A DNA stretch of 51,385 nt from PNAI01 sp964575715. Lineage in GTDB: Bacteria; Pseudomonadota; Alphaproteobacteria; Rhizobiales; Xanthobacteraceae. The position numbers and the translations under genes are program-made. This document shows, piece by piece, positions 35,329 to 42,806 of the stretch; positions within the stretch are counted from its first letter, which is position 1, and each line of letters begins with the position of its first letter. Location of the stretch: NCBI GenBank assembly GCA_964575715.1, contig CAZNSG010000181.1, positions 1 through 51,385 on the forward strand, given 5' to 3'. Below the pieces are notes generated by a model. The model saw nothing but the letters and a program-made list of their open reading frames with translations. It did no database searches and was not told the DNA's origin.

Positions 35329-36443
35329 ATCTCGTCGGTTTCGCCATCCGCAATCTCCAGCGGCGTTCGATCCGAACCTCGCTCTCGATCGTCAGCGTAG
35401 GGCTTGCCGTTGGCGGCGCGCTTGCCCTCATCGCGATTTCGCGCAGCATCGAGGACAGCACGCGTGAAGGCATGGATGAAATCGGCGACGACGTCATCGT
35501 GACGCAACGCGGCGCTTCCGATCTTTTCGGCGGCTTTCTTCCGCAACAGATAGCGGAGCAGATCGTGCTCATCCCGGGCGTGGCGCGTGCGTCGGGAGAA
35601 CTGTTCTTGTTTGCCCCCAGCGAGCGCAATCGTAACGTGCTCGTGATCGGATGGCCGGAATCCAGTTATCTCTGGAAGAACGTGCCCATGCGCGAAGGCC
35701 GGATTCCGGCGCCCGACGAACGCCACGTTGCAATTCTTGGCGACGTCGTCGCGGAAGCGCTCACGAAGTCAGTTGGGGACACTATTGAATTGCACGGCGA
35801 AAAATTTCGCATTATCGGCATCACCAAATACACCAGCGTCATTAACCGCGGCACCGCCATAGTACCCCTGTCGGATCTGCAGGAAGCGACCTACCGCCAG
35901 AAGCAAGTCTCGATGATTCACGTCAATTTTAACCGACATTTGCCCGCGTTGGATATCACGCGAGTGAAAGATGCCATTGAATCTCTCGGTCGAGTAAGCG
36001 TATCGACCGCCAGCGAAATGCTGCAGAACGACCGCAATTTTTCGATTCTCAAAGCTGTGTCCCTTGCCGTTTCGATCATCGCGTTGGCCATGGGCGTCCT
36101 CAACGTTCTCAACGCGCTGCTCATGGCAACGCAGGAACGCACGCGCGAGATCGGCATCGTGGCGGCGATCGGCTGGACCGATACGCAGATCATGGGCTCG
36201 ATCGTGATCGAGGGCTTGCTGATGTGCGCCTTCGGTTGCGCCTTGGGAATATTGCTGGCCTACCTCGCGTCGCTGCTGTTTCCCCTCATCCCGACAATCG
36301 GCGACTACATTACGTTTAGGCCGAGCCCCGGACTAATCCTGCCGACGGTGCTGGCTGCCTTTGTGCTCTGCATGATCGGCTCGCTCTATCCGGCTTGGCG
36401 CGCCATTCGGGTGCCGCCGGCCATGGCCCTGAGGCACATATAG
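35325..36443 (+). CDS. ABC transporter permease, MacB/FtsX family
   Basis: The 372-residue protein has the MacB topology: a first membrane span near residues 19-40 (SLSIVSVGLAVGGALALIAI), a large periplasmic MacB_PCD-like domain (about 45-235), and three C-terminal spans (about 245-275, 290-330, 340-362) with the conserved QERTREIGIVAAIGWTD loop. With the ATPase and the upstream MlaC-like protein it probably moves a lipid or lipoprotein across the periplasm. No membrane fusion protein or outer membrane partner is adjacent. Confidence 0.93.
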   Translation: MNLVGFAIRNLQRRSIRTSLSIVSVGLAVGGALALIAISRSIEDSTREGMDEIGDDVIVTQRGASDLFGGFLPQQIAEQIVLIPGVARASGELFLFAPSERNRNVLVIGWPESSYLWKNVPMREGRIPAPDERHVAILGDVVAEALTKSVGDTIELHGEKFRIIGITKYTSVINRGTAIVPLSDLQEATYRQKQVSMIHVNFNRHLPALDITRVKDAIESLGRVSVSTASEMLQNDRNFSILKAVSLAVSIIALAMGVLNVLNALLMATQERTREIGIVAAIGWTDTQIMGSIVIEGLLMCAFGCALGILLAYLASLLFPLIPTIGDYITFRPSPGLILPTVLAAFVLCMIGSLYPAWRAIRVPPAMALRHI

Positions 36444-36448
36444 CAAAA

Positions 36449-36770
36449 GCATGATCCCGAAAAAGCCGGCCCCCGGACATAGCCGTCCGAAGGACGGCGT
36501 CGCGGAGCCTGTCCATAGCCCGTCGAAGACGGGTGTGAACGCCCTAATTGGGCTTGCCGAAGGCAAGACCCGAGGGCTCGCCTATGACACCGGAAGTCGG
36601 GTTTACCCGACTTCCGGTGTACTATGCTTCGGAACTCGGGCAAGCCCGAGTTCCGCGGGGTGGGAACCGGTTTCCCGCCTTCGCGAGCCTACTCCGCCGA
36701 AGCAGCCGCTTCGGCGGGCGAAGCAAGGTCGGAAAAGCATGTCCTCGGGCTTGACCCGAGGGATCATGCT
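36449..36770. repeat. Repeat cluster: families E, A and C
   Basis: Within the 600-base gap after the permease, an AGCATGATCCCGAAAA fragment begins near 36449; 36514-36545 is a reversed copy of the family E unit; 36590-36617 (arms CCGGAAGTCGGGT) and 36630-36655 (arms CGGAACTCGGGC) form a family A double hairpin; 36736-36770 is a family C hairpin around CCTCGGGCTTGACCCGAGG. No gene is seen in 36444-36870. Confidence 0.8.
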
Positions 36771-36870
36771 CAAACAAAAAGCTGGAGCCCGGCTCTGAAT
36801 CCAACCAGACCGATTGAGCTCCAGGGCCTCGATCTCATGGCTCAGAGCCCGTTCATCGCGTGGGCGCCGT

Positions 36871-37008
36871 TTATTCGGCCGCCTCGACCTTGGATCGACG
36901 GGCCGGGTTTGCAAGGAATGAGATCGCGACGATGATGGTCATCAGCAGGAACAGCAATAGCAGTTTCATGGCCAATTCGCTCCATTCCAAGCGATGTTGG
37001 CGGTCCAT
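36871..37008 (-). CDS. Possible very small membrane protein
   Basis: A 45-residue frame (MDRQHRLEWSELAMKLL...) contains one strong membrane span (LLLLFLLMTIIVAISFLANP) and a charged tail RRSKVEAAE. An internal ATG at 36969 gives 32 residues with GGAG about ten bases upstream. It is divergent from the S49 peptidase gene. The single clean span and positive-inside tail favour a real microprotein, but without comparison this stays tentative. Confidence 0.3.
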   Translation of the reverse strand: MDRQHRLEWSELAMKLLLLFLLMTIIVAISFLANPARRSKVEAAE

Positions 37009-37046
37009 CGCTCTTGCGCGCTCAACAAACACTCCATTTGTTAAAA

Positions 37047-37997
37047 ATGAATGACTTGAAGATTGCCGCTGAGCCGGATTATGTCGTGGCCATGGCTGGT
37101 TCTTCCGCACTCGAACGCGGCATGGCGATGTTCGGTCCGCTGCTGCCCGCGCGTTTTCGCGCCGATATCCCGATCGTGCCGGTGGTACGGCTGTCCGGCG
37201 TCATTGGATTTTCAACCCCGCTCAAGCCCGGGCTGACGCTGACGTCCCTCGCGCGCGTGCTCGATCGCGCTTTCACCATGCGCAATGCGCGCGCGGTTGC
37301 CCTCGCCATCAACTCGCCCGGCGGCTCGGCGGTGCAGTCGCACCTGATCTTTCGGCGCATTCGCCAGCTCGCCGAGGAGCACGAGCTGCCCGTCATCGCC
37401 TTTGTCGAGGATGTAGCCGCCTCCGGCGGCTACATGCTTGCCTGCGCTGCCGATGAGATCATCGCCGATCCATCGTCCATCGTCGGTTCGATTGGCGTTA
37501 TTGGCGCGTCGTTCGGATTCCATAAGCTGATCGAGCGGTTCGGCGTCGAGCGGCGGATCTACACCTCCGGCGAGCGCAAGGCGATGCTCGACCCGTTCCT
37601 GCCGGAGAAGCCCGAGGATGTCGAACGGCTCAAGAGCATCCAGAAGGAAATTCACGAAGGTTTTATCGCGCTGGTCAAGGCCCGCCGCGGCAGCAAGCTC
37701 GACGGCCGCGAAACCGCCTTGTTCTCGGGCGAGTTTTGGGCCGGAGCCAAGGCGCGTGAGCTTGGCCTGGTTGACGCCGTCGGCGAGTTGCGTGGGGCCT
37801 TGCGCGAGCGCTACGGCGAGGACGTCAAGACGCCGCTGATCGGCGAGCGCGGCCTGTTCGGCCGGCGCACGCCGGGAATTGGCGGCGCAGGAGTTGGCGG
37901 CGCATTGGCCGAACAGTTGTTCAACCGGCCCGGCCTCGCCGAGGACGTTGTCTCCGCGCTGGAAGCGCGCGCGCTGTGGGCGCGTTATGGACTTTAA
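37047..37997 (+). CDS. S49 family signal peptide peptidase-like serine protease (SppA-like)
   Basis: The 316-residue protein has the SppA core: ALAINSPGGSAVQSH near residue 90, the nucleophile serine in VAASGGYMLACAADEI near 125-140, and the general-base lysine in YTSGERKAMLDPF near 172-184. S49 proteases degrade cleaved signal peptides in the membrane. No clear N-terminal span is seen, so it may be a soluble or peripheral form. The ATG at 37047 is weakly supported; 37092 is an alternative. The 65-residue membrane protein follows 12 bases later. Confidence 0.92.
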   Translation: MNDLKIAAEPDYVVAMAGSSALERGMAMFGPLLPARFRADIPIVPVVRLSGVIGFSTPLKPGLTLTSLARVLDRAFTMRNARAVALAINSPGGSAVQSHLIFRRIRQLAEEHELPVIAFVEDVAASGGYMLACAADEIIADPSSIVGSIGVIGASFGFHKLIERFGVERRIYTSGERKAMLDPFLPEKPEDVERLKSIQKEIHEGFIALVKARRGSKLDGRETALFSGEFWAGAKARELGLVDAVGELRGALRERYGEDVKTPLIGERGLFGRRTPGIGGAGVGGALAEQLFNRPGLAEDVVSALEARALWARYGL

Positions 37998-38009
37998 AGG
38001 AGGGACTGG

Positions 38010-38207
38010 ATGGTACCCGTTCCACCGCTGATCGCTCTGACATTAGGCGTGCTCGGCGCCGCGTTTGCGGTCAGGTATTTTGCCAAGCAATGGCGGCGTG
38101 CCAACGCCGATCCCGATGGAGCGAAAGGCGCCCCGGTCATCGATTCAAGCGGCGCGGCTGTGCCGAAGCTGCGGCGCGACCCCGAGACCGGCATCTTCCG
38201 GCCTTGA
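38010..38207 (+). CDS. Conserved 65-residue membrane protein
   Basis: The ATG at 38010 follows AAAGGAGGG at ideal spacing, 12 bases after the S49 peptidase stop, so the two are translationally close. It has an N-terminal span (PLIALTLGVLGAAFAVRYFA) and a cytoplasmic tail ending AVPKLRRDPETGIFRP. The C-terminal third recurs as a broken copy at 42214-42282 with related sequence. Function unknown. Confidence 0.75.
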   Translation: MVPVPPLIALTLGVLGAAFAVRYFAKQWRRANADPDGAKGAPVIDSSGAAVPKLRRDPETGIFRP

Positions 38208-38241
38208 GTCTTAACAACGCAAGCCTGCCGGACCCGGCGAT

Positions 38242-38331
38242 TTACCGGCCGGAAACCGCGTTGTTACCGCCGACCAAGGCGGCGAGGAACATGACTGTGA
38301 AGACGGCACCGATGATCTCGAACGCTAGCAT
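38242..38331 (-). CDS. 29-residue membrane microprotein, copy 1
   Basis: ATG at 38331 is preceded by AGGGA about eight bases upstream. The product is MLAFEIIGAVFTVMFLAA followed by LVGGNNAVSGR and a TAA stop. It is one hydrophobic span with a short polar tail. A second copy at 42286-42375 encodes an equally long product with the first 12 residues identical; the many third-position differences between copies argue for protein-level selection. It converges on the 65-residue protein gene. Confidence 0.65.
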   Translation of the reverse strand: MLAFEIIGAVFTVMFLAALVGGNNAVSGR

Positions 38332-38513
38332 GGGGGTTCCCTCTCGCCGGCATGAATTCTAAATCAGCGCCTTCTAATGAAGTGATGAACGAGTGTGTCC
38401 GCGATGCGGCAGCTCTGCGGCACGGTTAGCGCCGCGTTACCGGGCACGGTTAGCGCCGTATTAACAACGCGGAAATGTATAATTTCTCATCGTTATTCCA
38501 GGCTTGCCGCCAT

Positions 38514-38574
38514 CCAAGTCGGCTATGGCCGACTTGGACATTTTTATTCCGATCTCTGGTAAACCCGAGATCGG
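38514..38574. repeat. Family A double hairpin
   Basis: Hairpin 38514-38537 (arms CCAAGTCGGC/GCCGACTTGG) and hairpin 38549-38574 (arms CCGATCTCTGGT/ACCCGAGATCGG, one mismatch). It lies in the roughly 410-base gap (38332-38743) between the microprotein and the secreted paralogues, which otherwise shows a short direct repeat (GCACGGTTAGCGCCG twice near 38420-38457) and no gene. Confidence 0.8.
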
Positions 38575-38691
38575 TGGCCCCGGAATGACGAGTCGAAATT
38601 TATGCGGTTTGGTCTAAGACAGGCGATTTAGCATTAGCGCGCATTCCGATTAGGTTGAATCGGAAACGCGCTCTAGATTCCTTATTTGGTC

Positions 38692-38734
38692 GCATTTTCT
38701 GCGGAAAACCGGTGTCCACTTTTCCGGAAAATGC
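38692..38734. repeat. Family C palindromic repeat
   Basis: GCATTTTC...GAAAATGC ends enclose GCGGAAAACCGGTGTCCACT, a unit very similar to the right half of 42735-42806. It ends ten bases from the stop of the downstream minus-strand gene. Confidence 0.75.
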
Positions 38735-38743
38735 TCTAAGCTC

Positions 38744-39664
38744 TCACGGCTTGGTCAGAGACAGCTTGGGCTTCCTGGACGGCGGGGTGAACACCAGCCA
38801 CACCGGTTTGATCGTGACCTCGTCGTCGTGCAACTCGACCTGATCTTTGGCAAGACGCCTCGCCTCGCGGCTTGTCATTTCACCGCCGATGAACTTGCCG
38901 GCGGCAAGCCGTGCGCAGGCCTTCGTCAGGGCCGCAGGGGTAACCATCTTATACTCGAGCGCAACGATGAATTTATCACCTTTGCGGTTCAGGCTCACCA
39001 AACCAGGGGAGCCAGAATCATAGGGATCGATAGTAATAGGCGTCGGGCCGCTGCCCGCTTTCGCGCCGGCACGCCTGCACGAAGTGATCGTAGAGAAATT
39101 GTCGGCGAGTGTGAGCCATAAATCCTCTTTGATCTCGCTCCCATCGTCGCTAAAGCTCCACGTCCCGAATGAAAGGAATCTGACGCCCGCGCCTGAATCA
39201 AAAACTGTGCAATATAATTGATTTCTTTCGATTACCCCGGCGGTGGCGATACATGAATCATACCTTTTGCCAGGAAAGTATCGCACCAGCTTCGACCCGT
39301 CGGGCGTAACATCGAACAGGGCCGCGCCGCCATCTCTGCTCGCCCGTGACTCGCAGCCGGATACGTATGCGGCCAGCCATTGTGTCCGGTTGCCGGTGAA
39401 CAGCCCGGCATAGATGCCGCCACGCTCAAAACTCAGATCACAATCTCTGCCCCCGCGCCGGTCAGGATAATTTTTCGCCCGGTCGCACGTCCACTGCCCT
39501 TTATCGTCCTTACTCGGCCCGACGGCACAGACGGCCTTGTGGAGCGTGCCGAGCTCGGCGTCGTTCAGCGTGAGCTTGCCGTTTGCATCGCGGGTCGCGG
39601 CATGGCCCGGCGCGCTGACGAGGAAGCAGCTCGTAAACACGAAAAGCCAAAATCGGATTTGCAT
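38744..39664 (-). CDS. Secreted protein of unknown function, tandem paralogue 1
   Basis: The 306-residue protein has a signal peptide (MQIRFWLFVFTSCFLVSAPGHA) and about eight cysteines in the mature part. It shares its whole layout with the next gene: ATRDA-G---ND/SDAE, CDRA-NYP, GDC or RDCD, FTGNR, a DGSKL-(R/K)Y-PG block, YKMVTPAAL-KACARLA, and an almost identical end (QVELHDDEVTIKPVWLVFTP). I recognise no domain. Same strand, 40 bases downstream of paralogue 2; likely one transcript. Confidence 0.75.
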   Translation of the reverse strand: MQIRFWLFVFTSCFLVSAPGHAATRDANGKLTLNDAELGTLHKAVCAVGPSKDDKGQWTCDRAKNYPDRRGGRDCDLSFERGGIYAGLFTGNRTQWLAAYVSGCESRASRDGGAALFDVTPDGSKLVRYFPGKRYDSCIATAGVIERNQLYCTVFDSGAGVRFLSFGTWSFSDDGSEIKEDLWLTLADNFSTITSCRRAGAKAGSGPTPITIDPYDSGSPGLVSLNRKGDKFIVALEYKMVTPAALTKACARLAAGKFIGGEMTSREARRLAKDQVELHDDEVTIKPVWLVFTPPSRKPKLSLTKP

Positions 39665-39704
39665 GTTTGCCCCCAGCTAAATTTTCAACATCTAAATTAG
39701 GCGC

Positions 39705-40649
39705 TCATGGCTTGGTCAATGATAACCGCGGCTTCTTGGACGGCGGGGTGAACACCAGCCACACTGGTTTGATCGTGAACTCGTCGTCGTGCAATTCAAC
39801 CTGATCTTTGGGAAGTCGGAACCTTTCACGGGTTTCAATTTCACCTGGTGCGAATTTGCCAGAGGCAAGTCGCGCGCAGGCCGTTTTCAATGCCTCGGGT
39901 GTGACCATCCTGTATTCGAGTGAAACAATAAGATCGTTGCCGCTGCGGGTCAGAATTGCTTCGTCAGTGCCCCCCATTACTTTAATGACCCACGACGGAT
40001 TTAGCGGATCAACGCTGATGGGTGTCAGACCATTGCTTGTACCGACGTCCTTACAAGATGTTACTGCAGGGCGAGTCTCATCGATATCGCCGCCGATCAA
40101 CCAGTCGAATTTGATTTCACGTCCGCCGCGAATAAAGTTTAGCACCGCGAACCCAAATTCATTGCCCAAATCAGTAGACATAAGTAGGCAGTATAATTTA
40201 TCCACCTGCTTTGGCATGGTCACGATCATGCAAGACTCGAGTATAGCGCGTATCATGCCCGGATAATATTTTATCAGTTTCGATCCGTCGGGCCGGATAT
40301 CAAAAAACACCGCGCCGCCACCCCTCGTCGCACGTGTTTCGCAGCTGGATCCGTACCGGGCCAGCAAGCTTATCCGGTTGCCGGTAAACCGCCCGAAATA
40401 CATGTCGCCGCGACCAAAAACCACATCACAATCTCCGCGACCTCTCTGATTAGGATAATTTGTTGCCCGGTCGCACGTCCACCAGTCCTTTCCCTTGCGC
40501 AGCGCAATGGCGCAGACAGTTTTGAGTAGCGCGCCGATTTCGGCATCGCTCGGCGTGACGTTGCCTCTCGCATCGCGGGTCGCAGCATGACATGGTACGC
40601 TGACGAGGAACCAGCCAATGAGCGCGAAAAGCTTGAAATGAATTTGCAT
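39705..40649 (-). CDS. Secreted protein of unknown function, tandem paralogue 2
   Basis: The 314-residue protein has a signal peptide (MQIHFKLFALIGWFLVSVPCHA) and aligns over its length with paralogue 1, with a more divergent middle (about residues 135-220) and an almost identical last 40 residues. The conserved end against a divergent middle suggests either strong selection on the C-terminus or gene conversion. Codon use is less GC-rich than that of flanking housekeeping genes, hinting at acquired DNA. An IS remnant lies just upstream. Confidence 0.75.
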   Translation of the reverse strand: MQIHFKLFALIGWFLVSVPCHAATRDARGNVTPSDAEIGALLKTVCAIALRKGKDWWTCDRATNYPNQRGRGDCDVVFGRGDMYFGRFTGNRISLLARYGSSCETRATRGGGAVFFDIRPDGSKLIKYYPGMIRAILESCMIVTMPKQVDKLYCLLMSTDLGNEFGFAVLNFIRGGREIKFDWLIGGDIDETRPAVTSCKDVGTSNGLTPISVDPLNPSWVIKVMGGTDEAILTRSGNDLIVSLEYRMVTPEALKTACARLASGKFAPGEIETRERFRLPKDQVELHDDEFTIKPVWLVFTPPSKKPRLSLTKP

Positions 40650-40712
40650 GATTTCCCCCGACTAAAAATTTGCCAAGCCCGCATTGCGTGCTGCACAGGG
40701 TAAGTTAGCTCA

Positions 40713-40890
40713 GTGGGATTCGTGGCGCCAGCGTGTTTGGCGAAGGCGGTCAAGCAGTGGTCGCAGGCGAGCCTGCGGGAAAAGCTCGTGAAGATCGGCG
40801 CCAAGGTCGTGCGCCAAGGTCGTGCGCCAAGGTCGTGCTCCGAGGTCGAGCACCATGGCCGCTACGTCGTAACGGAGGACGCCTTTGCGC
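40713..40890 (+). pseudogene. IS1380-like transposase remnant (C-terminal fragment)
   Basis: One frame encodes VKQWSQASLREKLVKIGAKV and, after a repeat-derived insert, HGRYV. From memory this matches the C-terminal WSL-SLREKLIKIGAKVV-HGRYV segment of IS1380-family transposases. Everything upstream of this fragment and the usual final residues are missing, and a 13-base repeat has expanded inside it. It is a decayed insertion sequence, not an active element. Confidence 0.5.
40803..40854. repeat. 13-bp tandem repeat, four units
   Basis: AAGGTCGTGCGCC occurs twice exactly, then AAGGTCGTGCTCC and GAGGTCGAGCACC. It lies within the transposase remnant, between the codons for IGAKV and HGRYV, so it expanded there after the insertion lost function. 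Confidence 0.85.
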
Positions 40891-40990
40891 TTACGTGGAA
40901 TGCAACAAACTGCTAACATTCACGTTGATCCCTGGTCATTTGGGGAATGTCGTTCAAATAGGCCGGGGTCAGGGGCATTCGGAGAGCCCG

Positions 40991-41992
40991 ATGAGAATTT
41001 TCATTGGAAGATTTTTTATCGCGCTGTTTCTTGCCGGAGCAACCGGCGCGGCTTGCCATGCCAACGATTCCACCGCGGTGCTTGCCGCCGGCGGCCTCGT
41101 TTTCGTGCGCAATGACAATATTGAGATGCGTGCGGAGGATTTGTACATATCCGCCGCCGAAATCCGGGTGCGCTATCGCTTTTTCAACAAGACGTCGAAG
41201 GACGAGACTGTGCAAGTGGCGTTTCCGATGCCGGAATTAAGCCACGAACACCAGGATCGCGACATTGCCGTGCCCGTCAACGATCCGTTGAACATGCTCG
41301 GGTTCAAGACCAGCGTAAACGGCCGATCGGTCGCGACGCAAGTGGAGCAGCGTATATTCGTGGGCGGCATCGACCGCACCGCCGATCTGCTTGCACTTGG
41401 CTTGCCGCTCGCGCCGCATCTCGACTCCACCAATGATGCGCTGAATGGCTTGCCGCCGGACAAGCGCGACGAGTTGGTCAAGATGAACCTTGCCACGATT
41501 GAGCCTGGGCAGAGTTTGTCCCCAGGCTGGACGCTGCAAACCACGTTCCATTGGCAGACGACCTTTCCGGCGAAAAAGGAGACGGTGATCGAGCATCGCT
41601 ACAAGCCGAGCGTCGGTGGCTCGGCGGCGACGGCGCTTGGCGCGCCCAATGCGCGCGGCGAACCGTGGTACGAAAAGACCGTGCAAAAATATTGCGTTGA
41701 ACCCAACATCATCAACGCGCTGGACCGTGCCCGGCGTGCCGCGGGGAGTGACATCGAAACGCCCTATACCGAGCAGCACATCGAATACATCCTCAAGACC
41801 GGCGCCAACTGGTCCGGACCGATACGGGATTTCCGGCTTGTGGTGGACAAGGGCCGCACCGACAATCTGGTGAGCTTTTGCGGTGACGGTGTGAAGAAAA
41901 TCGGCCCGACCCAATTTGAGTTGCGCATGAAAAATTTCACGCCGGAAGGTAATTTCTCTTTGCTGATCTTGCTGCCGCTGTCGCGACGGTGA
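40991..41992 (+). CDS. Secreted DUF4424 protein
   Basis: The ATG at 40991 follows GGAGAG at six bases. The 333-residue product has a signal peptide (MRIFIGRFFIALFLAGATGAACHA) then a DUF4424-like domain: DSTAVLAAGGLVFVRNDNIEM, ISAAEIRVRYRFFNKTSKDETVQVAFPMPE, HRYKPSVGG and a closing KNFTPEGNFSLLILLPL. Function of the family is unknown; the predicted beta-rich fold is extracytoplasmic. The frame is open upstream to 40733 through the IS remnant, but that part is not used. Confidence 0.88.
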   Translation: MRIFIGRFFIALFLAGATGAACHANDSTAVLAAGGLVFVRNDNIEMRAEDLYISAAEIRVRYRFFNKTSKDETVQVAFPMPELSHEHQDRDIAVPVNDPLNMLGFKTSVNGRSVATQVEQRIFVGGIDRTADLLALGLPLAPHLDSTNDALNGLPPDKRDELVKMNLATIEPGQSLSPGWTLQTTFHWQTTFPAKKETVIEHRYKPSVGGSAATALGAPNARGEPWYEKTVQKYCVEPNIINALDRARRAAGSDIETPYTEQHIEYILKTGANWSGPIRDFRLVVDKGRTDNLVSFCGDGVKKIGPTQFELRMKNFTPEGNFSLLILLPLSRR

Positions 41993-42066
41993 CGGTTTCT
42001 TACCGTTCCCACGTACCCGCCACGATCATTCCCATGCCGGATGGATAATCTATTGAATGCTCACAT

Positions 42067-42208
42067 CTACCCCGCCGGCTCCTTGATGCCCTTTGAGCGC
42101 ACCACATTGCCCCAGCGCGCCAGCTCGTCCTTGAGCACCTGGCCGAATTGCGCCGGCGTCGTGGGCGAGGGGACCGCGCCGGATTGAACGAGCTGCTCGC
42201 GCACGCCC
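42067..42208 (-). pseudogene. Truncated copy of the Bug-family binding protein 3' end
   Basis: This 142-base segment matches the last part of the intact gene at 42807-42948 with only a few changes, and keeps the stop codon after KEPAG. Homology breaks at a GCACGCCC sequence where it joins the broken 65-residue gene. It is a duplication scar rather than a gene. Confidence 0.85.
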
Positions 42209-42213
42209 CGATA

Positions 42214-42282
42214 GCCGATTCAAAGGGTGCGGCCGTGCCGAAGCTGCAGCGCGATCCTGTAACCGGCATTTACCGGCCTTGA
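42214..42282 (+). pseudogene. Broken C-terminal copy of the 65-residue membrane protein
   Basis: Twenty-two codons ending in TGA encode ADSKGAAVPKLQRDPVTGIY plus RP, against IDSSGAAVPKLRRDPETGIF plus RP in the intact gene at 38010. No start or membrane segment remains. It is fused head to head with the truncated Bug gene fragment. Confidence 0.8.
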
Positions 42283-42285
42283 ATC

Positions 42286-42375
42286 TTAACGGTTGGGAAC
42301 CGTGTGGTCACCGCCAATCAAGGCGGCGAGGAACAGGATTGTGAAGACCGCACCGATGATTTCGAACGCAAGCAT
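42286..42375 (-). CDS. 29-residue membrane microprotein, copy 2
   Basis: The ATG at 42375 has a perfect GAGGAG site seven bases upstream. The product begins MLAFEIIGAVFTILFLAALI and ends GGDHTVPNR, then TAA, the same length as copy 1. Changes against copy 1 include silent ones (for example CTA/CTT, GAG/GAA, GCC/GCG) and conservative ones (V/I, M/L) in the span; only the tail differs. The strong ribosome site suggests it is expressed, even though its neighbour gene is broken. Confidence 0.7.
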   Translation of the reverse strand: MLAFEIIGAVFTILFLAALIGGDHTVPNR

Positions 42376-42734
42376 CGAACAACTCCTCTGCCTTGTCCGC
42401 TTCGGTCGCGCCGGCAGTCACTTCTATTAAAGTGCGCTTGTTCGTCGACCGTTCAAAGACATCGGCTAGCCCATCTGTACGAATTTTCTTTCGGGCTTCG
42501 GCACGCACTCTAAATCTACGATCCTAATAAGATGCTGACACGGCCCGCGATCGTGCGTCAGAGTTAGTTCTGTATTGCCGACGCCGAAGAAGTCTGATTC
42601 GTCAAAGGCCCGCTCCGGCCGACGTCCGCGAGGCGTAGCGAATAGATTAATGAGATGCGCAAAAATGAGGAAATCAGCCGCTAGGGCCTTATCCACTTAG
42701 GTTGAATCGCAGTTAGGCCCTAGCTTTTTGTTTG
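42376..42734. other. Intergenic region with no supported gene
   Basis: A minus-strand frame at 42466-42696 (GTG start, 76 residues) lacks a ribosome site and recognisable sequence. Composition is less GC-rich than nearby genes. The region may hold the microprotein promoter near its left end. Confidence 0.4.
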
Positions 42735-42806
42735 AGCATGATCCCTCGGGTCAAGCCCGAGGACATGCTTTTCCGAAAACCGGTTCCCACTTTTCGGGAT
42801 CATGCT
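42735..42806. repeat. Family C palindromic repeat
   Basis: AGCATGATCC with an inner CCTCGGGTCAAGCCCGAGG hairpin (42735-42770) is followed by CGAAAACCGGTTCCCACTTT and GATCATGCT to 42806. The same hairpin lies reversed at 36736-36770. It ends exactly where the Bug gene stop codon begins. Confidence 0.85.

Noticed and set aside
40733..40990. N-terminal extension of the DUF4424 frame upstream of 40991
   Set aside because: It reads through the IS remnant; a ribosome site and signal peptide support the start at 40991.
42466..42696. 76-codon minus-strand frame with GTG start
   Set aside because: No ribosome site or recognised motif; codon use differs from neighbours; it cannot be separated from chance.
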